The notes under the pieces were generated by a model that made no database searches, was not told where the DNA came from, and saw only the letters and a list, made by a program, of their open reading frames with translations. Shown one piece after another: positions 56,731-64,000 of a stretch of 64,000 nt of DNA. This DNA is from Tomocerus qinae (Eukaryota > Arthropoda > Collembola > Entomobryomorpha > Tomoceridae). The position numbers and the translations under genes are program-made. The stretch is from the NCBI GenBank assembly GCA_020055645.1, contig CM034547.1, positions 6,510,001 to 6,574,000 of the forward strand, written 5' to 3'. Within the stretch, counting starts at the first letter, position 1. Every line of letters starts with the position of its first letter.

Positions 56731-59153
56731 GGTTAAAAATGAAGACTTTATAAGTCGAGGAAAACGTACCACGCTAGAAAATAGTAATAAAGGCGGCAAT
56801 TAGACGCTTTTGTTTTTCATTACCCTATTTTAATAATAATTATAAATTATCCCTACACTATAGCTGAATCTGATTCACCACTTTACTTGAATACTAAGTG
56901 TAAACTGTATAAAACATTTAATATTTATTACCGTTAATACTGCAATGAATTATCACAAAAATTGTCCACGAGAGCTTTCCAAACCCCTCGGAAATCAGTT
57001 AAGTTCTTTGAAATCTTTCCACTATTGACGAAGTTCTGTCTGGCAAAGTGATACTGCGCTTAAATAATGCCTTTACACTTACACGCCAATCTCAATGATA
57101 ACTCAGATGCGAAAAACTTCAGATGGGATAGTTGGTTTTCCCTGGAAAAAGAAACAATTAATAATTGAATTAGTGCAATTTATCCCATGCAGAATCAGTA
57201 AACTATTTCTGATTGCCTTGATCGTCAACAACTCAAACTTCGATTCAAAGTTCCAACTCAATTAGAAAGCTGGTAGAATTTTTGTGAAAATGAATATTAT
57301 CTCAATTCTAAGTTTGAAGTGGTTGGGCACGGCATATTTCACATAATATTGAACCGAAGAAAATATATTTTCCATATTATAACCATTCCCTTTAATACTT
57401 TCGTCGTTCGTCCTACATAGATTATCTCAATTCGTACAACTTCGCATAAGGTGATAAGATTGAGTTGAAGGTGCATTTCATTTTGATTTGGTGTTTAAGT
57501 ACTATATTTAGTTCAATAAATACCCATCTGTTATTTTTTCCCTTTAGCTCCCATATTTTGCAATTTTATCTATAAATGCCTTTAAATTTTAATTTTAAAA
57601 TATCAATAAATAGCGAAATTACAACGTCTGACTTGTATCAATATTATCTGAACTTCATATGAATCAAAAATGAAACCATTTACTTTATACTTTTGTACTC
57701 ACCTTCGTTTTGTCCTGATTTAGAATTTATTGACCTATTATTAATTGTTTCCGTTGTCCGTAACCCGCAATTTTTGCCACGGTCGTCGAGCCGTCGTCGT
57801 CAGCCGTTGATCTGATTATTTCCTAGATGTTCTGAGAATTTTAAGTGAGTCAGTTTTGACGATTTTAGTGAAATTCGTCAGATCAGACGATCAGAGAAGA
57901 AGTAGAAGGATGGAGAATAATAACTTTGGAGTTGTTCGTTGAAAAGGTTCGTTGGTTTTTTCTCTCCTGCAAGTCCAATTCCTACAGCTCTTTCGTGGCT
58001 CTCCTCTATTTCATTGTCGAATTTCCTAAACATTGCGTTTGCTCCGCCTTTTCTCTACTATTCATGAGGTACCCGACTAAACCAACCAACACAGCCCTAG
58101 TTACGCATATATTAAGTAGAAGGTGGAGATCGTCGTTGCAATGTGTTTCTTTGTATTTACTACCACATAACCCAAATAGGACAGAAGACTTTTAATTAGA
58201 ATGAAGTAAGCATGGCTATTCATATAATTCTTAAAGGTTTGTTAGTTAGCATTTACGATGCAAATCTACACGAAAGTTCAATCTATCCGAAAAATCTCAT
58301 CGTTCACTCCAACCTTAGTATATTGTGTCTACACAGCGTAAATAAACTCTTCCAAAAATATGGCAAATCGATTCTAGAGTAGATAATAAACCAAAAATCT
58401 ACCTTTAGCTACCTTCCCACCGGCAGATGGAAATGGCGTCCCTCAAATTCTATCTGCAAAGACTCATTAAAAAATTTCTTTTGCATGCAGAATTTTATGA
58501 AAATAACGTCGTTCTTTTATTAGTAATACTAGAGTATAGGCTATAATTCATTATAAATTGGCAGAGTATGCACTTTACATTACTGCAATTGAATTTCAAA
58601 AGGTTTACACATAGATTGTTTTAATTTCTGAAGATGCTAACCCGGAGTCATTAAAAATAAAAATGGAATTTTAAGTAAAATTGATACAAAATACTATTCT
58701 TTATTGAATCACATAAAAACTGCAGATATTATAAGTAGACAGGTATCGTTTTACAAATAAATCAATAACCCAATAAACCACATACATCACATGTACACTT
58801 AGAAAATGAAAAATGTGTACACTACCATAAACGTTACATCTTACATGACACAAAACATACTTCTCCCTACACTGTTAATGTTAACTAGAAGCAAATTACA
58901 CATTCGTGCTAAAGGAAAAATAAATAAGTAAAAAAGTTCTCCAACATTTGAGATAATCACGGCTTTCTTTCTGACAAATTATGTGCTAACAATATCAATT
59001 TACGTATATCCTGTTTTAAGTCATACAGTGAAACTCTAATATGCACCTTTTATCGCATATTTGTGGCAGAGATGAATTTTTCTTTATTTGTGCAAGTTCC
59101 AAATGATATGATTTATTGTATATTATATATTTACTATTTAATTTCGAAAAGTT
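56731..59153. other. region between UBE2C and the lectin gene
   Basis: Contains the UBE2C promoter and leader and the lectin 3' UTR, both on the minus strand and not precisely delimited. A GC-rich patch with GTCGTCGAGCCGTCGTCGTCAG at about 57,784-57,805 stands out and may be a promoter. No other coding exon is supported. Confidence 0.45.
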
Positions 59154-62100
59154 CTAGTTGCGATTTCTTCTGAATTTCAGCCTGGGACCAAGTCCGATTT
59201 TGGCCGGTCCATTTGCATTATTAGATGTTGAGTTAAGACGGATTTCCCTACTAATGTTAGTGCTACTACTACTGCCTCGACTATTGACACTGATACTCTT
59301 GGAATTTCTTGCAGCTGTAGGATTTCTGTTGCTGGTATCTTCAGCACTTGCATTTCTGGTGGTTCCCTTAGGAGACCAAAAGACAGGTGATTTACTTCTT
59401 TGGAATTGGTACATTTTCATGATATCCGATTGCATTTGCGATGTTGTTTCTCCAGAAGTCAAGGCTCCAATTCCATATCTTCCAAATGTTGCATCTGGAA
59501 GAGGCGATGTTGGAATAGTGGTGTCGGTAGCATCAGTGACAACAACTGAGTCTGTAGTAATAGTCTCCGTATCCACTTCTCCACCAACATTATTAGCCTC
59601 ATCGTCGAACACGATGGCCGAAGAATCAGTTACTACTTCTTTACCGTCTTTAATGACAACAATGGGCACTGTTGTTCCGATTCCGATACCTTCTCCCTTC
59701 TCTTGAGATCGGCCTCCCTTCTCTTGAGATCGACCTCCCTTTTCTTGAGATCGGCTTCTCGTCGTAATAATTTCAAGTGAACCCCTCGGTAATTTTTCAT
59801 GGCTGTTAGGAAGTCGGTTTACGGAAGTGGTGACAGTAGCAACACTGGAACTGGTACTTAACGGGACATTCTGCTCACGACTCACGGTGGACGTTGTGGA
59901 AATGCCAATTCTTTTCGTGGACGAATTTCCAGGGAGTACAGTTGTGCTTGTCACGTAGACGATATTTTTTGACTCGCTGCTTCCGCTTGCCAATTGATCC
60001 TCTCCTATCTCTTGACTCTTTACATCAGAGTGTCGCTCTACAATATTAGTAGTATTTGGTGTATTAATATCCGGTTTTACTGTAGGTGTGTTTGGACTCC
60101 ATAAACTTTGTCTCGTGGTTTTCTTAAATGTTGGTCGAACTGTGCTCGTCGCAGAGTAATCAATAGATTGATAGCGATAGAAAGAGTTTATGTAGTCAGG
60201 ACTGGGAGGAAAACTGGTCATTACAGGTCGTAGAGTGATTCGTCGATGAATAGTATTTGGATCTATGCTAAATTTACTACCTTCTTCTGCTACTTTGTCT
60301 TGAAGACTATTAACATTCCTCCCCGAAATAAAGTGTTGCGCTCGCAGAACTTCGTCAGGAGAGAGATTTATCCTCGCCCTGTAAATTCCATCATGTAAAT
60401 TAGTTCGGAATATTGGAACAACGTCATTTAAAGATTTTTTCAAAGTCACAACCAATTTTATGATTGTGAGTTTGAAAATTAATAGAGTACAATGAGTACG
60501 TAGTACAGAAATAATACATCAATGTAAAAACATAGAGATCAATGCATAGGGAAAATAAGTGCTGTAGTCTATAGATTAATTAAGCGTATAAAAGTTGGCA
60601 GTTTGGAAGTATGAGTTGCATTTCATTTCGATATTAGTTTATGAAAAAAGAATAAGTTAGTATTAAAGTGCCCGAATCTCAAGAACAAAGATTTTCCATA
60701 AAAAGGAACATGCAACTTCATATCTGAAAATCCTTCCTTACCGATGTGACCTTACCGGGAGTCAGATGCCGAACCAGATCCAGAGCCAGATTCTTCCAAG
60801 TCAGCTCTGAGGGCACTTTGTTCAGCAGATGCATTCGGATCTGGGAACTGTGTCACAGGGTAATTGTAATACAAACAGCGAACCTGTTCGCAGATGAATG
60901 GTAGTGACCCATCACAGTCCTCTGGCGTGAATATAGTTCTTCGGGTGGCTGTTGCCTTCATTGACATGCATTGCTTTATCCTACCCAAAATAAATAAATA
61001 AATACACACAAAGTATCAAGTAAACAAACATGTAAATTACAGTTTACTCCAATTGCCTATTCGTTTAGTAATATAATAATAATAATTTTAAAAGAAAGGA
61101 TCTAGATTCTAGATTGCTTTCTAATCTCATTTCTAACTATCACATTATGATAGCCATTCCTTTTTCTACACTTTATACCTATCACATGATTTCCTAAATA
61201 TGCAGATATAAACAAACCATTATAGAAAATGAAAAATAATTTACCTACTTTTACTAGAAGTGTTTCTGTTAGATTTAGTTCACATTATGTAGCAGTTCGC
61301 ATAAATATTCCCGTAAATAGTGTACTTAAGTACAAAATTTCTATAATAATACCAATCTGTGCATAAACCGACTGCTCGCGTCTGAAGATATAGATAGATA
61401 ACAAGTGAAACACTCCATTTCACACGGTATTGACTTTTGCCATGTAATTAAAGCGATTCTATGAACTGTCAGCCTTCAACCCACAGGTGCATGCGACATT
61501 TTCCATTTGCAAGTACAAGAACGCAATGCAAAAGTCGGAGGCGTACTTAATAAATGATAGCAGGCCAGTCTATTGTTCAGATTCACTTCGTTTAGAGTTT
61601 TACATGTGTACTACTTTGTACATATTAGATAGTTGAATCACAACATGAAATATTATAATAATGTCTTTAACTGGAATGGTTATGGCTTATAGAATAATTG
61701 AGAACCGATGGGAGTTTAAGTCAAACTGAACAGAATGGCAATTGCCTGTACAAGAATCTAAAGTATTTCTCACGCCACTACTGCTATTTAATTATACACC
61801 CAGAGCTACAAGTTTATGGTCTGATTAAATTGTGATTATACAGATTCGTTATGCAATCATTGTATAATGAAAAGGATTTTAACGAGTTAATTGACACAGT
61901 CGGTAGACATAATTATCCGTTAGACTTAGATTATACTACTTTTCTACTGTTTTCAATAAAGTTCATACCATTACGTTAATATATTTCAAAGAGAGCTTAG
62001 TCAACAGTCAAGAACATGTGCTTAGAACTTGTAAGACAAATATTATTGCTACCATTTTTCAATGGCAATAATAAATATTGCAATTTATATTGTATCAGTC

Positions 62101-62394
62101 TGATTAATTCCAGGTCATAAAGTTTTCTATTTCATCCAAAAAAGAGTTACGACAATCTGTACCCTGGATCTCAGGAAAAGGGAAATGAAAACTGTGTCTG
62201 GAACCTACCCAATGATTAAAGGCTATTTATCATGTCTAAAAATCTTAAAACTCACCCGTCTGAATTTTGTTTTTGCTGGAGCCAATACTCTGAGAAGGTG
62301 TTGTTTAATTGTTCACCTGAGCTCATCCATATCCAGCTATCCGCTCCCAGACGGTTCCCACTTGTCCAGTAATCTCTTTTTCCCACAGCGGACC
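59154..62394 (-). CDS. secreted C-type lectin with a long Ser/Thr-rich tail, 5' part missing from the window
   Basis: Three in-phase minus-strand exons are visible: 62394-62256, 60980-60756 and 60378-59154. The first two give the second half of a C-type lectin domain (YWTSGNRLG, DSWIWMSSG, then CMSMK and CDGSLPFICE). The family's calcium and sugar contact motifs EPN/QPD and WND are not present, so classical sugar binding is doubtful. The last exon encodes about 408 residues rich in Ser, Thr, Asn and Arg. It includes three copies of RSQEKGG/EG and ends in a basic tail (KFRRNRN) with no transmembrane segment seen. Earlier exons, with the signal peptide and the first lectin cysteines, were not found up to 64,000 and probably lie beyond. 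The acceptor of the first visible exon is my best guess. The role is unknown. Confidence 0.78.
59695..59757 (-). repeat. 21-bp coding repeat in the lectin tail
   Basis: Three tandem 21-bp units, near-identical, encode RSQEKGG, RSQEKGG and RSQEKGE. Length variation here would change the protein in frame. Confidence 0.85.
60981..62255 (-). other. long intron of the lectin gene
   Basis: 1,275 bases in phase 2, splitting the lectin domain between Asp-Gly codons. No gene or repeat was recognised inside. Confidence 0.6.
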
Positions 62395-62600
62395 CTTCAT
62401 AAAACAATGTAAGATTACTATTAAGTGTAACTGCATTCCAGACAAACAAAACTCCCATAGTACTACTTGAAATGTTTAGTATTCACTACAAGTCTAGAAG
62501 AGTAAATAGAATAGTAAAGGAGCAAAGAAGGTAGGGATATTAAGAACAATGATCTCATTTTCATAAATCAAAATCATACTTTGGCCTTGGAAATCATACT
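62395..62600. other. upstream of the first visible lectin exon
   Basis: AT-rich, presumably intronic for the lectin gene. No exon identified. Confidence 0.35.
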
Positions 62601-62619
62601 TTCCCACTGGGTACACTGC

Positions 62620-63375
62620 CAAGGGGGGTCTAATGGGCGAATCTTGTACTTTTTCTGGGGGGTGTAGGTGGGGGCGCGCCCCGTAAGGGGCGCGAAATTT
62701 TTTTGAAAAGGGGGCGCAGCGGTATAGGAAAACGACCATGAAATTTTTTATCAGTGATAAACAAACGCTGCCTTAAATGTCAATATTTTGTTTGAAGTAT
62801 TTGCACCTTTACTAAAAATTAGGTATAAATGAGCATCACAGAGATTTTTGGACACATTTCATCATATATGCACAAAATCCAGCCAAGCACGTATACAGAA
62901 TTGAGTTTTGGAGGTGGCTAAGATTTCCAATAGATATTTTCATGATATATATTCGCGCGTAGCGCGAAAAATTTTTGGCATTTTTTGACTGAAATGAGTC
63001 TACAATGGCCTAAAAATGGTAAATAATCGCGCGGAGCGCGAAATTTTTTGCCATTTTAAGAAAAAATTCTCTTTTTCATGGATTTCGAAAGCCCATCTCT
63101 CTATACGTCCTTGAATCCAGCACGTCCCGCTGATATTAAAACAGTAATAATAAAATGTTTCAAAACATTAAAAATTAATAATGCATTTTCAGCGTATCAT
63201 TTAAATTTTGTTATTCATATTTAATTTGAAGTCGGCCAGGAGGGGTAGGCTTCTCTTTTTTGTGAGTTTAAGGTCTCCTGGCCGACGAAGTCGGCCAGGG
63301 GGGGGGGTCTCGATACTTCTTAGGCCAAAGGGGGTACCTGGCCGACTTCGTCGGCCAGGGGGGGTCTCCGTACAT
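62620..63375. repeat. GC-rich palindrome cluster, possible unclassified mobile element
   Basis: Short perfect inverted repeats sit in an AT-rich background: GCGCGCCCC/GGGGCGCG near 62,673, TTCGCGC-GTA-GCGCGAA at 62952-62968, TCGCGC-GGA-GCGCGA at 63027-63041, and CCTGGCCGAC/GTCGGCCAGG pairs at 63277-63299 and 63337-63359. Each GCGCG block is followed by AAATTTTTTG-like sequence. No open frame explains them. I infer a repeat family but see no terminal repeats or target duplication. Confidence 0.5.
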
Positions 63376-64000
63376 TACAGCATACCTAGGTGGGAAAGTA
63401 TGTTGGAAATAGAATAGACCCTAATGAAAGTCAAAAGGCAGCGGTTGAAACTAATCAACAGAAAATGTTCTTTTGATAGCGCAAAAAATGAGTTGCAATT
63501 TTCGGTTGTGGCTTTATGGCATCAAATATCTTTCTGGAGAGACACACTCTGCATCTTCTGGATCTGCAGAATCTTTCGTGTAATGATTTCATATCCTTGT
63601 AACTCTTTGTTTATAATGTTTGGTATGTACTACTTACCACAAGTAAAGTTTTGCGCTATGAGATCATCCTATTCTTTCAGACGGAAAGTTACTAGAAGAA
63701 GCAATGCACTCTCAGTCATTTAGCACATTACTTTCTGCTAAAACGCAATACACCCGATGAAGCACTTTTTCAGGGTGTATTTGTGCATATTTATTGGTTT
63801 ACAGGTAAATTGTATATCAAAACGATCTTTTTCATAGTACATTTGCATAGTGTAGTAACAACCATGTGCACAGGTAGTTCATTTGCTATCTATTTAATTA
63901 ATGTCGTCAACCTGCATCCTCGGTTCAATTTACATATAATATTACCATGTAAATATAGTTAAAGTGCGATTGCAAATTGTATTGTTAAGGAGCTTATCAT
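63376..64000. other. right edge of window
   Basis: No supported gene. A hairpin with a 9-bp stem (AATACACCC / GGGTGTATT) lies near 63,749-63,781. Confidence 0.4.

Noticed and set aside
57926-58195. 89-codon plus-strand frame upstream of UBE2C
   Set aside because: No motif, and it starts in an interval more consistent with promoter or leader sequence. Not supported as coding.
62494-63417. Open frames around the GC-rich palindromes
   Set aside because: They arise from GC-rich repeat sequence and show no domain. No missing lectin exon was found among them.

Overview
This is a eukaryotic, AT-rich window with short introns (often 50-120 bases), GT-AG splice sites and AATAAA polyadenylation signals. 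The gene content (a tandem family of secreted trypsin-fold proteases, an animal-type UBE2C, a secreted C-type lectin, a Ty1/copia LTR element, a hAT-type MITE) points to an arthropod. A springtail or another non-model hexapod is my guess, not a demonstration.

Positions 0.7-37.4 kb and 50.9-52.9 kb hold one plus-strand family of eight serine protease genes, called SP1 to SP8 here. All share a signal peptide, an acidic Ser/Thr-rich cysteine-free propeptide ending in Cys, a phase-1 intron placed exactly there, and then X-Cys-Gly leading into the chymotrypsin fold. I rebuilt exons from splice sites and reading phase. Seven of the eight models close in frame from ATG to stop (SP1 412 aa, SP2 385, SP3 474, SP5 626, SP6 396, SP7 384, SP8 356). 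SP4 is open at its second exon. SP1-SP3 look like ordinary trypsin zymogens activated after Arg/Lys. SP6-SP8 keep the triad but have odd activation sites. SP4 has lost all three triad residues. SP5 has Ser195 changed to Ala and a very long Pro/Ala/Ser/Glu-rich propeptide. The cluster therefore mixes active proteases with serine protease homologues, as arthropod immune or coagulation cascades often do. Digestion is an alternative, and the sequence does not settle it.

Positions 37.4-47.4 kb are a G-poor, A/C-rich low-complexity tract into which a 6.5-kb copia-type LTR retrotransposon has inserted (40,340-46,840: 441-bp LTRs with no difference seen, target duplication ATAAC). Its pol reading frame runs without a stop into an envelope-like gene with signal peptide, RSKR cleavage site, fusion-peptide-like segment and coiled coil. 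The transmembrane anchor lies just after a final frame break. An env-bearing copia element with a class-I-fusion-like glycoprotein is the most unusual object in the window. The gag, protease and integrase parts are broken by several frame changes.

Positions 47.4-50.9 kb are non-coding with a GAATGAGGAC-type minisatellite. After SP8, the minus strand carries a complete five-exon UBE2C orthologue (55.7-56.7 kb) and the last three exons of a secreted C-type lectin with a long Ser/Thr-rich tail (59.2-62.4 kb). The right edge contains short GC-rich palindromic repeats that contrast sharply with the AT-rich surroundings.
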